In this document: positions 52,618-61,416 of the stretch, one piece after another | How the letters are laid out: each line of letters begins with the position of its first letter | Position numbering within the stretch: the first letter of the stretch is position 1 | From: JAJTFW01 sp964534995 | GTDB lineage: Bacteria; Bacteroidota; Bacteroidia; AKYH767-A; OLB10 | Reading direction: 5' to 3' | Length of the DNA: 64,000 nt | Assembly (NCBI GenBank): GCA_964534995.1 | Contig: CAZHSC010000005.1 | Coordinates: forward strand, 18,212 to 82,211 | Made by a program: the position numbers and the translations under genes | The notes under the pieces: model-generated | The model's input: only the letters and a program-made list of their open reading frames with translations | What the model was told of the DNA's origin: nothing | Database searches by the model: none

Positions 52618-54399
52618 GTGTTTTTCCCGTTACTTTCGTATAAACACATCCAAGCTGTGCCGCGACTCTATCCCGAAAAACAACGCGACCTGATTGTACT
52701 GCAACTTACGGGGCAGTTATTTTTTCTGGGCCTTTTTGTATTGTCGTTGTTTTACTGGAAAGAGCGGCAGGCTTTCGATGCCGCGCATTACCTCATAGAA
52801 ATCATCAACCGGAAATTCTTTTTCATGGCCCATGGCCGGCCTGTTGGTATTTTCACGCAGGTGTTGCCGGTCATCGCCACCTGGCTCCGGTTGCCTTTAA
52901 AGGCAGTTGCCATCCTCTACAGTGTGGGGGATATCCTGTGGTATTACGTCCTGTTTCTCTGGCTGGCTTACGGTTTAAAAACGAGGCAAGGCATCATCAG
53001 TCTTTTATTATTATTGTCACTCACGGTACGTTACAGTTTCTTTTGCCCGGTAACGGAACTCCTGCAGGGTATTGCCTTGCTTCCGGTATGGCTGAACCTG
53101 CTTTCCCGGTCTTTCCGTTTCCGGATCTTCATATTGCTGCTGCTGCTTGCGCTCATCCTTTTTTCGCATCCCCTGCTTTTTTATCCCGTACTCTTTTCTT
53201 TAGCCTGGTGGCAGTCGGATACTCCCGAAAAGGGAAAGCTGCCACGCATCCTCTGGCCCGCCTTTGCCGTGCTGACAGCCCTGAAGTTTTTCTTTCTCGA
53301 CGCCTACGACCACGGCAAAACGTTTTATCCGGTAGTATATAACGACTATGGCTATCTGAAAACCCTGTCCTTTTCCGCCTTTACGGACCTGGCCGCAGTT
53401 ATTGCCGGAAACTACACCCTGCTTACTCTGTTATTTACAGTCCTTATCCTGTTCCTCCTCCTGCAAGGCCGCCGCAGGCAGGCCCTGTTGCTCTTTCTCT
53501 CCATAACCGGCTACCTTGTACTCATCACAGCTACGCATCGCTTCGGAGGCATCAGCAATTACTCAGAGCGCATGCTGCTGCCCCTGCCCGCTATGATTGC
53601 CCTCGCCACACCCGGCATCCTCCTCCGCACAAAATTGTTTATCATCAGAATATCTTCCTGGATTTTTTTACTGTTGGTACTCCTCTTACACATAGACCTG
53701 TTGCGCATCACTGCCAGGCCCTATACGCTGCGGGTACGGCAGATTCAGGCACTGACGGATGTTTCCAGGCAACTGGGGATTAAAAAGGGTATCGTCAAGG
53801 AAGAACTCATGGAGCAGACCTCCTTTGCCATGACCGGCTGGAGCTACAGCATGGAAAGCCTTTTACTATCGTCTTATGAAGGCCCTGATGCCTCGGTGAG
53901 TATCGTCATGCAAAGGGATCATATTGACCGTATTCAGGAGCAGGTTAATACCCTGAAAGACGATCAGTGGGTAATGTGGGCCGAGCGGCTTCCTGCTCTG
54001 GATGTCCTCCACAAAAACTATTTCCGCCTGCCTGCGACGCCCTACCGCGCCTTATATGGAACAGCCGCCCTATATACTGATACGGTTTCGCTTTCGCTGA
54101 TGGACGCAGAAAAAATCAACGCACACACTACCGCCCTTGTATTTCAAATAAAGATTCCTCCGGGAAAAATTTTTTACAGCAATGACAGCAACCGGCTACA
54201 GATACAGCTGCCCGGAGGACCGGAACTGCGTATGCTGCTCCCCTGTCACCTTACAGGCAACAGCAGGCTCATTACGGAAATACCTGCCAGCCATCTTCCG
54301 GAGGAGGCACCGATACAGGCGGCCCTCGTTTCGGGCCCATTAACGGCAGGCAAAACCACGATCCTGCACAGGTCGGGGCGCTTTTGGGAAGAAAAATAA
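52618..54399 (+). CDS. Polytopic inner-membrane protein, unknown (GT-C-like layout)
   Basis: A 593-residue protein with about ten to twelve hydrophobic helices in residues 25-370 (for example LIVLQLTGQLFFLGLFVLSL and ILLLLLALILFSHPLLFYPVLF, cited as helices), then a soluble C-terminal domain of about 200 residues. The layout of many helices with a final soluble domain is like GT-C glycosyltransferases, but no DxD or ExD motif could be assigned, so function is open. The start is GTG 52618; there is no nearby ATG before residue 68. It is monocistronic. Confidence 0.7.
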   Translation: MFFPLLSYKHIQAVPRLYPEKQRDLIVLQLTGQLFFLGLFVLSLFYWKERQAFDAAHYLIEIINRKFFFMAHGRPVGIFTQVLPVIATWLRLPLKAVAILYSVGDILWYYVLFLWLAYGLKTRQGIISLLLLLSLTVRYSFFCPVTELLQGIALLPVWLNLLSRSFRFRIFILLLLLALILFSHPLLFYPVLFSLAWWQSDTPEKGKLPRILWPAFAVLTALKFFFLDAYDHGKTFYPVVYNDYGYLKTLSFSAFTDLAAVIAGNYTLLTLLFTVLILFLLLQGRRRQALLLFLSITGYLVLITATHRFGGISNYSERMLLPLPAMIALATPGILLRTKLFIIRISSWIFLLLVLLLHIDLLRITARPYTLRVRQIQALTDVSRQLGIKKGIVKEELMEQTSFAMTGWSYSMESLLLSSYEGPDASVSIVMQRDHIDRIQEQVNTLKDDQWVMWAERLPALDVLHKNYFRLPATPYRALYGTAALYTDTVSLSLMDAEKINAHTTALVFQIKIPPGKIFYSNDSNRLQIQLPGGPELRMLLPCHLTGNSRLITEIPASHLPEEAPIQAALVSGPLTAGKTTILHRSGRFWEEK

Positions 54400-54496
54400 G
54401 CCCTGGTGCGGTATTTTGCATCCTTGCTATGCAATATTTATTGAAAAACAAATATTTACTTGAAAAAAGCAGTAGCAAAAATCAATTTTTAATCTT

Positions 54497-54504
54497 TACA
54501 TTTG
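54497..54504 (+). promoter_or_regulatory. Candidate -7 box
   Basis: TACATTTG matches TAnnTTTG at all fixed positions, 24 bp upstream of the ATG at 54529. No -33 box is seen at the expected distance. Confidence 0.5.
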
Positions 54505-54528
54505 GCAACATTAACTTAAAATCACACA

Positions 54529-56331
54529 ATGAAAAAACTATTACTATTTGCAGTATTTGTGCTATGCGCCGTTACTGTTAACGCGCAAATCGGCACATGG
54601 GTAAGCCAGGCCACCAACTTCACGCCTATTTCCAGCGGAGTACGTTTCGTAAGTCCTGTTGATACCAATGTTGTCTGGATCTGTTCTTATGATGGTTCCG
54701 GCGGAGGACTGGAGCGCCAGGATTTTTCCCGTACCATCGACGGAGGAGTAACCTGGGTGGCAGGTACCGTTACAGGAGCTCCTGCTACACATGACTGGTC
54801 TATGATTTTCGGTCTGGATTCCAACACCGCGTGGGCGGTAATGTACAGCAGCGTTGCAAGTGTTGCCGGCGGTATATACAAGACCACAGATGGCGGCGCT
54901 ACCTGGAACCAACAAGGCGCGGGTGTTATTTACAATAACCTGAACCAATCTTTTCCCAACGTAGTACACTTCTGGGATGCCAACAATGGTTTTGCCATGG
55001 GTGATCCTGAAGCCGGATATTATGAACTTTATACCACTGCCGACGGTGGCAGCAACTGGACACGTGTACCCTCCGGTAATATCCCCGCACCCCTTGCCGG
55101 CGAATACGGTATTGTAGGACATTATCAGGTAGTTGGCGATACAGTTTGGTTTGATACCAACAAAGGACGTGTGTACCGTTCACCGGACCGTGGCCTGAAC
55201 TGGACTGTGAGCAGCACGGGTATCACCGTACCTGCCAATGGCGCTATTGACATCTGTTTCTATTCCGCTACCAACGGACTGGCCAGGTTGTATAATTCCA
55301 CCACCGGTGGCAACACCATGCGTGTAACTTCCGATGGCGGTGACACCTGGACTGTAGCCACACCCACCGGTAACTTCTTCGGATCGGATGTTAAGCACGT
55401 TCCCGGAACCGCTTCACGACTGATCAGTACTGGCGCTGCCCAAGGATTCATCGGCTCTTCCTTCAGCGATGACGGTGGCTTAACCTGGACTGACATCGAG
55501 ACCACAGCTCAGCGTACTGCCCTGGGTGTTGTGGATTCCACACATATGTGGACCGGAGGCTTCACCACCTCCCCCAACTCTGACGGAATATTCAAATGGT
55601 TCCTCATTCCAACCGTACAGTGTACCGATCCCGGCATTTCGGCGGGAGTAACCACAGCCAGCGTTACTCAACTTTGCGGTGGTGATACAGCAGTGTTCAC
55701 CTCTACCGGTGTTTTCGCTCCCACAGTGGGTGATTTCGCAGGTGTAAGCTGGGTTATTACCAATGCATCCATCACAGGAAGCGCCAACCCTCAGCTGGAG
55801 CCAAGCCTTGTTGCCAGCTATACTTTCAACTTCCCGGCACCTGCCACCAGCCTCCGTCAGTTTATCAATGACGGAACGCTGATCAATGGTACTTCAATTC
55901 CTTATGGCACTTATTTCTGGACTCCTGTAGTTTTCGGTAATGCCATTGCAGCCAGTAACCCTCCCGTATTCCTGAGCGACCTGGTGCTGGATGCCCAGTG
56001 TATTCTTACCGGTACCTCTGTAGCGGTAGATGTCCTGGATCCCCTGGATCCTCAGTGCACCACGGGTATCAACGAAATCAATTCCGGCATCGGAATCACT
56101 ACCAGCATCAACGGACAGAACATCGACGTGAAAATGAACAGTGAGCGCAGCGGCCTCGCGGTGATTGAAGTATTCGACATCAGCGGACGCAAAGTAAGCG
56201 GCCAGAACAGTCCGGTATACAAAGGCGTGAACCACATCTTCATTGATGCTTCCACCTATGCGGCGGGAACTTACATCATCAAAGCCCGGGTAAACGGCAT
56301 CGCCGGCCAGGGTAAAATTGTTAAGATGTAA
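54529..56331 (+). CDS. BNR/YCF48-repeat secreted protein with T9SS sorting domain
   Basis: A 600-residue protein: signal peptide 1-19 (VNAQ), a propeller of BNR/YCF48-type repeats (TIDGGVTW, TTDGGATW, TADGGSNW, SPDRGLNW, TSDGGDTW, SDDGGLTW) over residues 20-360, an Ig-like region with a Cys pair (about 365-510), and a T9SS type A tail (NSERSGLAVIEVFDISG-type, with GTYIIKARV) ending in GKIVKM. It is similar in design to the 51055-52281 product. It is followed by a strong terminator. Confidence 0.88.
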   Translation: MKKLLLFAVFVLCAVTVNAQIGTWVSQATNFTPISSGVRFVSPVDTNVVWICSYDGSGGGLERQDFSRTIDGGVTWVAGTVTGAPATHDWSMIFGLDSNTAWAVMYSSVASVAGGIYKTTDGGATWNQQGAGVIYNNLNQSFPNVVHFWDANNGFAMGDPEAGYYELYTTADGGSNWTRVPSGNIPAPLAGEYGIVGHYQVVGDTVWFDTNKGRVYRSPDRGLNWTVSSTGITVPANGAIDICFYSATNGLARLYNSTTGGNTMRVTSDGGDTWTVATPTGNFFGSDVKHVPGTASRLISTGAAQGFIGSSFSDDGGLTWTDIETTAQRTALGVVDSTHMWTGGFTTSPNSDGIFKWFLIPTVQCTDPGISAGVTTASVTQLCGGDTAVFTSTGVFAPTVGDFAGVSWVITNASITGSANPQLEPSLVASYTFNFPAPATSLRQFINDGTLINGTSIPYGTYFWTPVVFGNAIAASNPPVFLSDLVLDAQCILTGTSVAVDVLDPLDPQCTTGINEINSGIGITTSINGQNIDVKMNSERSGLAVIEVFDISGRKVSGQNSPVYKGVNHIFIDASTYAAGTYIIKARVNGIAGQGKIVKM

Positions 56332-56350
56332 TTAAAAGCAAGCCCTTCTT

Positions 56351-56382
56351 AAAAGCCGCCTCTTCACCGGGGCGGCTTTTTT
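56351..56382 (+). terminator. Rho-independent terminator
   Basis: AAAAGCCGCC (56351-56360) pairs perfectly with GGCGGCTTTT (56371-56380) over a 10-nt loop and continues into a T-run to 56382. Confidence 0.92.
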
Positions 56383-56594
56383 ATTACCCGAGTGCGGGAT
56401 GTACAGGATGCTCACCGATTGGATCCCGGATCGCATTGCTATGTCCTGGTTTTATCCTGTTTCCATGACAAATAATGTGAGGATGCGTTATGCGCCTGCA
56501 CAGCATATACCTGCACCACAGAGCACCCTGCTTCCCGTCTGATCCTGCTGCATCGGACTTTTTTACTTACCTTTATTCTGTTAAATATCTCCGC

Positions 56595-58484
56595 ATGAAA
56601 AAACTTCTACTTACCGGTCTTTTCATCATCTTATCGCAGTTCGTACAGGCGCAATGTTTTGTGAATATTGGCAGCAGCGGGAATAACATATGCGGTCAGT
56701 GTAACGCATGGATACTCATGTCATTTTCGGGAGGCACCCCGCCTTATACCGTTAACTTCAACGGACAAAATCTTGGAAGCAACTTCGGCGTTTCCCTGCA
56801 AATCACCGACCTCTGCCCGGGTACCTATCCATACATTGTAACCGATGCCAACGCCGATACCTGTAACGGTGTGGCAAGTATCACCATCGGTTCATGGGGA
56901 ACGGCCCTTTTCAATACCCTGACCATTACCAACCCTTCCTGCCCATCCTGCAATGACGGCATCATCAGCGCCACTGCCTCCGGCGGTACCCCGCCCTACT
57001 TTTATCAATGGAATACCGGAATCAACACCTCCACCATTGGTAACCTGGGCGCCGGAATTTACATTTTAACTACTACCGATTCCATGGGCTGCACCGACAG
57101 GGACACCGTTTACCTCAGCTACAGCGGAAGCTTTCTCCACACCGTTTCAGGAAAAGTCTTCTTTGATGTGGATAATGACGGCCTCTTTGGCGGACCCGAT
57201 ATTCCGCTCCGCCAGCAGCAAATTCAGAAAACGCCGGCCGGGCAGATTACCTTTACCGATAACCTTGGCAATTATATCTTCGGCGACAGCAGTGGCACCT
57301 ATACGTATTCCTATCTGCCCGTAAACGGTTACTCGATCAGTAACGGGATTCCCTCGCACACCCTTACCCTCACCAACACGGATATAAATGGTCAGGATTT
57401 CGCGGTACAACCCGATTCGATGTTTCACAGCCTGTATGTCTCTACTTTCTGCACCTTGCCACGCTGCTCATCCAATGCGATATACATGACCACAGTAAGC
57501 AATACCGGCACTTATATTGACTCGGGAAGTGTGCAATTCACCTTTGATCCGCTTATGCTCTTTTCAGGTTCTACATCAGGCGGAACGGTAAGCGGACATA
57601 CCATCACCTTTACCTTTGACAGTTTACTACCCTTTGAGACAAGAACCTTTTATTCCAGTTACCTCCTTCCCGGTCCCGGTACTGTTGTAAATACCTCTAC
57701 GTTGGGCGCCTGTTATGATACATCGGGCGTCATCCTGAGCACCGATTCATCGGATTACGATCACAGCATCCTTTGCGCCTTTGATCCTAATGATAAACAG
57801 GTCATGCCGGAAGGTGATGGCAGCGCCCACCGTGTGGACATGGATACCGAGTTACGATACCTGATCCGCTTTCAGAACACCGGAAACGATACCGCCTTTA
57901 ACATTGTCGTGATCGACACCATCGACGCGGGACTTGATCCCAACAGCGTGTATGTGATCGCCACCTCCCATCCCTGCTGGATTCAAAAAGTCAATGGCCA
58001 CATCATGCAGTTGACATTTGATAATATCCTCCTGCCCGACAGCAATATCAATGAACCGGAAAGCCATGGCTTCATTTTATTTAAAGCCAAAGGAAGTCTT
58101 CTCAATACGGACCCCACCATTGTATACAACACGGCATATATTTATTTCGATCAGAATGCTCCCGTATCAACCAATACCACCTTTACCACTTTCAGCAACA
58201 GCAGCACAGGCCTGATCGCGTTGAGCGGAAAAAGCAAGGGGATAATTACATTTTCACCGCACCCATTACACGGCAGCACAATGATCCGCTTTGATGGAGT
58301 GTCACAGCATACATACATACTTGAAATTTCTGATCTCTCAGGAAGAAGAACGGGGCCGGACAAAAAATTCTACGGTAACGCGTACCTGTTACAAAGAGAA
58401 AATATGCCGGCAGGGATGTATTTCGTCCGGATTACGGATGAAGTAACGAAAGAAGTGTTTTATTCAAGGATGCTGGTGAATTAA
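56595..58484 (+). CDS. SprB-repeat secreted protein with T9SS sorting domain
   Basis: A 629-residue protein. Signal peptide 1-20 (FVQAQ); SprB-type repeats (TNPSCPSCNDGIISATASGG, GGTPPYFYQW, GAGIYILTTTDSMGC) over about 20-175; a SdrD/Cna B-like stretch (GKVFFDVDNDGLFGGPD) at about 185-275; a DUF11-like region (DPNDKQVMPEG, RFQNTGNDTAFNIVVIDTI, YIYFDQNAPV) at about 395-540; and a T9SS tail ending SRMLVN. ATG 56595 is chosen since it gives the signal peptide; an in-frame ATG at 56490 does not. SprB repeats are found on gliding adhesins. Gliding is not implied by this alone. Confidence 0.87.
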   Translation: MKKLLLTGLFIILSQFVQAQCFVNIGSSGNNICGQCNAWILMSFSGGTPPYTVNFNGQNLGSNFGVSLQITDLCPGTYPYIVTDANADTCNGVASITIGSWGTALFNTLTITNPSCPSCNDGIISATASGGTPPYFYQWNTGINTSTIGNLGAGIYILTTTDSMGCTDRDTVYLSYSGSFLHTVSGKVFFDVDNDGLFGGPDIPLRQQQIQKTPAGQITFTDNLGNYIFGDSSGTYTYSYLPVNGYSISNGIPSHTLTLTNTDINGQDFAVQPDSMFHSLYVSTFCTLPRCSSNAIYMTTVSNTGTYIDSGSVQFTFDPLMLFSGSTSGGTVSGHTITFTFDSLLPFETRTFYSSYLLPGPGTVVNTSTLGACYDTSGVILSTDSSDYDHSILCAFDPNDKQVMPEGDGSAHRVDMDTELRYLIRFQNTGNDTAFNIVVIDTIDAGLDPNSVYVIATSHPCWIQKVNGHIMQLTFDNILLPDSNINEPESHGFILFKAKGSLLNTDPTIVYNTAYIYFDQNAPVSTNTTFTTFSNSSTGLIALSGKSKGIITFSPHPLHGSTMIRFDGVSQHTYILEISDLSGRRTGPDKKFYGNAYLLQRENMPAGMYFVRITDEVTKEVFYSRMLVN

Positions 58485-58680
58485 TACAGATAGTCCTTTC
58501 AAAGAACCGCCAGGAAAAAGACGGGTTTATTTATGGGATAGGATGATTCAGCGCAAGGAGTATACTATTTTATACCTTCCATTTACTTCCGGCAGGCAAT
58601 TTTAATTTATCACACCTAAAAATATAATGGTATTGGTGTGTTTGTCAGAACTCCTGCAGGTTGAGGAAAAAGTGCTGTTG

Positions 58681-59850
58681 TTACAGCTTCATCATTTTTG
58701 CGTTGAAAATGCCGTTGCCGGAATGTATGCTTACCATATAATTTCCGGGAGCAAAGTGACTGCAATTGATTTCATGTCGCCCTGTTTCCTTCCCCTTCAG
58801 ACGGCGTTGTTCATATACAATCCTGCCTTGTGCATCCTGTATGCTTAGTACAGCCTCCGCCGTTAGTGTGGGCGGTAAATAAACAGTAAGTGTTGTTGTT
58901 ACCGGGTTGGGATAAAGCATCAGGTCAACCACCTTGCCGCCTTCTGCCAACGCCAGGGGGCTTCCCGGGTTGCAACTTTCAAGGTCGGCATATCCTGTTG
59001 ATGAGGACGGCATAGGGATGGCTACGCCCGCGCTTACCGTCCCCGTATTCAGAACAAGCGGCAACAGCGCATTGGGTGTTTGGGGGTGTGCGGGACCAAA
59101 TGCGAGATAGAGGGTGCTATTCAGCAGCATCATACCATAACAAGCAGTGGTATTCAGATTGGCGGCATATTGCATCAGCAACTGTCCGCCCGGCGTCACC
59201 ACATACAGCGAATCAGATATAACAGCCCCGGAACCTGTTGGTCCTGTAAAAAACCAGACATTACCGGCCTGGTCCACCGCCAGGTCCCCCACACTCGACC
59301 TGCGGCCGGGGCCCCATGACCAGACGGGTGAAAGGCTTGTACCGTTAAAGCGAACCACACCCCTGGAAGTGGAAGTGCTGTCATACAGGATATAATAGAG
59401 ATAATTGCCGTTACCGCCGCAATTGAATATCTTGTCCGGTGCCGCATTTGCCGATGTATTCACCCATGCGGTACCGTTATAATACCCGGGAATACGCGAG
59501 TTGGTGGTGGTATAAAAAGTAGGCGTGAAGGAACCGCCGTTCAGGTTATTGCAATAGGCCAGGTTGCCTTCTGTGGCTGTGAATATTCCGGAGGCCACCA
59601 GGCTGACCGTAGCCCCGCTCAGATTCAGCTCATCAATGCTGCCATTGCCCAGGCTGTTGATAGCCCAGAAGTTCCCGGGACTGCAGGGAATTCCCGGCAG
59701 CGTTGCCCTGTCAGATGTTTCATTTCCTGCGGGCTGGATTTTATTTGTTTTTACACGACCGGAAGGTGATATGGAATTTTTCAAGGGAGGCTGTGCCTGA
59801 GCAGAAACAATAAAGAAAAACAGCAGGGCAAGGGAGAGGAACTTGTTCAT
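58681..59850 (-). CDS. Secreted propeller-like protein with T9SS sorting domain
   Basis: A 389-residue protein: signal peptide 1-19 (SAQAQ), a beta-rich region of six or so repeats with motifs like GDLAVDQAGNVWFF and YCNNLNGG, and a T9SS type A tail (VDLMLYPNPVTTTLTVYL, GNYMVSIHSG) ending in AKMMKL. The repeat region looks like a six-bladed NHL- or SMP-type propeller but is too diverged to name. It converges with the SprB-repeat gene. Its promoter region borders the repeat array. Confidence 0.82.
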   Translation of the reverse strand: MNKFLSLALLFFFIVSAQAQPPLKNSISPSGRVKTNKIQPAGNETSDRATLPGIPCSPGNFWAINSLGNGSIDELNLSGATVSLVASGIFTATEGNLAYCNNLNGGSFTPTFYTTTNSRIPGYYNGTAWVNTSANAAPDKIFNCGGNGNYLYYILYDSTSTSRGVVRFNGTSLSPVWSWGPGRRSSVGDLAVDQAGNVWFFTGPTGSGAVISDSLYVVTPGGQLLMQYAANLNTTACYGMMLLNSTLYLAFGPAHPQTPNALLPLVLNTGTVSAGVAIPMPSSSTGYADLESCNPGSPLALAEGGKVVDLMLYPNPVTTTLTVYLPPTLTAEAVLSIQDAQGRIVYEQRRLKGKETGRHEINCSHFAPGNYMVSIHSGNGIFNAKMMKL

Positions 59851-60117
59851 AGTAATTATGTTGCAGGATAAATATAGGCATATTTTAAAAAAACAGCATT
59901 GCGCTTCTTTTCAGTCAGTCAAATTGTTCTTGTACAACTCAACGGAAGGCGCTATGGATAGCCTGAATTTCCTGTCATACACAATATACCAGACTTGTAT
60001 AATACTTCAGCAGAAGTCAGGGTAAATATCTTTTTTAGCCGGATACTTTGTTCATTAAATGCAATCGCTTTCTAAAAGCATAAATATTTTTAATCGAATA
60101 CTTTTGATATGGGGCGG

Positions 60118-60330
60118 GGCCGGAGGCTCCAGGTTAAAAGTTCTATCACCAAATTATTTCCGGCAATTTTAATTTAATGTTCAGCCATATCCTGTATTAA
60201 ACGTTTATAAATACTTATCATACGACTAACTATTCCCAAATGACTATTTTTGATTTGGGGCGGGGCCGGAGGCCCCCGGTTTTAGTAATATATTGTACCA
60301 CGTATGAACGGAATTTTTTTCAGCAGCCGG
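60118..60330. repeat. Long direct repeat, left copy
   Basis: About 210 bp closely matching 60807-61020 at an offset of 688-690 bp. It covers box 2 and its upstream TACGAC segment. Confidence 0.85.
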
Positions 60331-60495
60331 ATTCGTTTTCCAAATTAAATTAACGATTATTATACGACCGGATATTTTCTATGATGAAAAATATCAACCA
60401 GGGCGGGCATGACTTAGCCCTATTTTGTCAATTCAATATTGATTTAATTATCCTTTCCGGAAAAGCTCGATGTAAACGTATATAAAGGTTTATTG

Positions 60496-60812
60496 TACGA
60501 CTTCCCAATTTTTATAATGTAGATTTGTGCAGGGGCGGGGATGGCATCCCCCCTTATCGCTGTTGAAATTTCTATTTCATTTATTATCTTTAAAGACGAC
60601 TTGATGTAAACGTATATAAACGTTTATTATACGACTTCCCAATTTTTATAATGTAGATTTGTGCAGGGGCGGGGATGGCATCCCCCCTTATCGCTGTTGA
60701 AATTTCTATTTCATTTATTATCTTTAAAGACGACTTGATGTAAACGTATATAAACGTTTATTATACGACTTCCCAATTTTTATAATGTAGATTTGTGCAG
60801 GGGCGGGGATGG
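60496..60812. repeat. Exact 134-bp tandem repeat inside the array
   Basis: The maximal exact direct repeat is 183 bp long (60496-60678 equals 60630-60812) with period 134. This gives two identical full units, 60541-60674 and 60675-60808, plus a partial third. Confidence 0.92.
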
Positions 60813-61020
60813 AGGCCCCCGGCTAAAAGTTCTATCACTAAATTATTTCCGGCAATTTTAATTTAATGTTCAGCCATATCCTGTATTAAACGTTTATAAA
60901 TACTTATCGTACGACTAATTATTCCCAAATGACTATTTTTGAATTGGGGTGGGGCCGGAGGCCCCCGGTTTCAGTAAAAAAAATATACGCCATAAACGGA
61001 ATATTTTTTAGCAGCCGGAT
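60807..61020. repeat. Long direct repeat, right copy
   Basis: Partner of 60118-60330. It covers box 7 with its upstream segment and joins the 134-bp units at the hybrid box 6. Confidence 0.85.
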
Positions 61021-61365
61021 TCGTTTATCACCCAATTTAAACGTTTGTATATCCCGCTATAGCTGACAACCACGTTGAAGTTCAAATTGACCTCATCACT
61101 TTCCTACAGGACTTACTCAATGTTTCCTTTTAAGCTTATTCTCGTACCGTGTATAATAACAAAAACGCTTATGTAATCTTTAACATTATTGAAGTTGTCA
61201 GCATCTGTTTCTAAATCCTAAATCGCCTTCACGCTGTTTCATGCAAGAATTCATAAAATCGGTACATGAAAACTTATCGACTTTTTCAGCATTGTTTTAC
61301 TCCTGTTTTTCCATTTTTAGATGGATTTGTGTCTACCTGTTACAGGACGGGACATTTCCAATATA

Positions 61366-61394
61366 AAAAGGGCCATCATCACTGACAGCCCTTT
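61366..61394 (-). terminator. Terminator hairpin of the PKD-domain gene
   Basis: AAAGGGC (61367-61373) pairs with GCCCTTT (61388-61394) over a 14-nt loop, 23 bp past the stop at 61417. The T-run on the minus strand is short. Confidence 0.6.
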
Positions 61395-61416
61395 CTTTAT
61401 GCCGGTATCCGGTATA

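Larger units (their letters stand above)
60060..61060. repeat. Array of seven 131-146 bp units with conserved G-rich hairpins
   Basis: G-rich boxes start at 60111, 60257, 60401, 60532, 60666, 60800 and 60946. In the last six the motif TACGAC lies 36 bp upstream of the box (38 bp in the third): 60221, 60363, 60496, 60630, 60764, 60910. Most units also have AAACGTTT 12-22 bp before TACGAC. Boxes are GGGGCGGGG followed by a short inverted repeat. Box 1 lacks TACGAC. A last AAACGTTT at about 61040 has no box. No ORF runs through the array. Confidence 0.9.
59851..61416. other. Non-coding region holding the tandem hairpin array
   Basis: A 1566-bp stretch without a credible gene between two minus-strand genes. 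From 59851 to about 60060 it is the upstream region of the T9SS gene. From about 60060 to 61060 it is a repeat array. From about 61060 to 61360 it is plain AT-rich DNA, ending in a terminator hairpin for the gene at 61417. Confidence 0.8.

Noticed and set aside
59843..60025. 60-residue plus-strand ORF at the edge of the array
   Set aside because: Overlaps the start of the T9SS gene, has no family features, and lies in its promoter region.
60060..61060. CRISPR array
   Set aside because: Units are 131-146 bp, whole units are similar rather than short repeats with unique spacers, and there are no cas genes.
60060..61060. Integron cassette array with attC sites
   Set aside because: No RYYYAAC/GTTRRRY core pairs at fixed places, no cassette ORFs between units and no integrase in the window. 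The hairpin geometry also differs.
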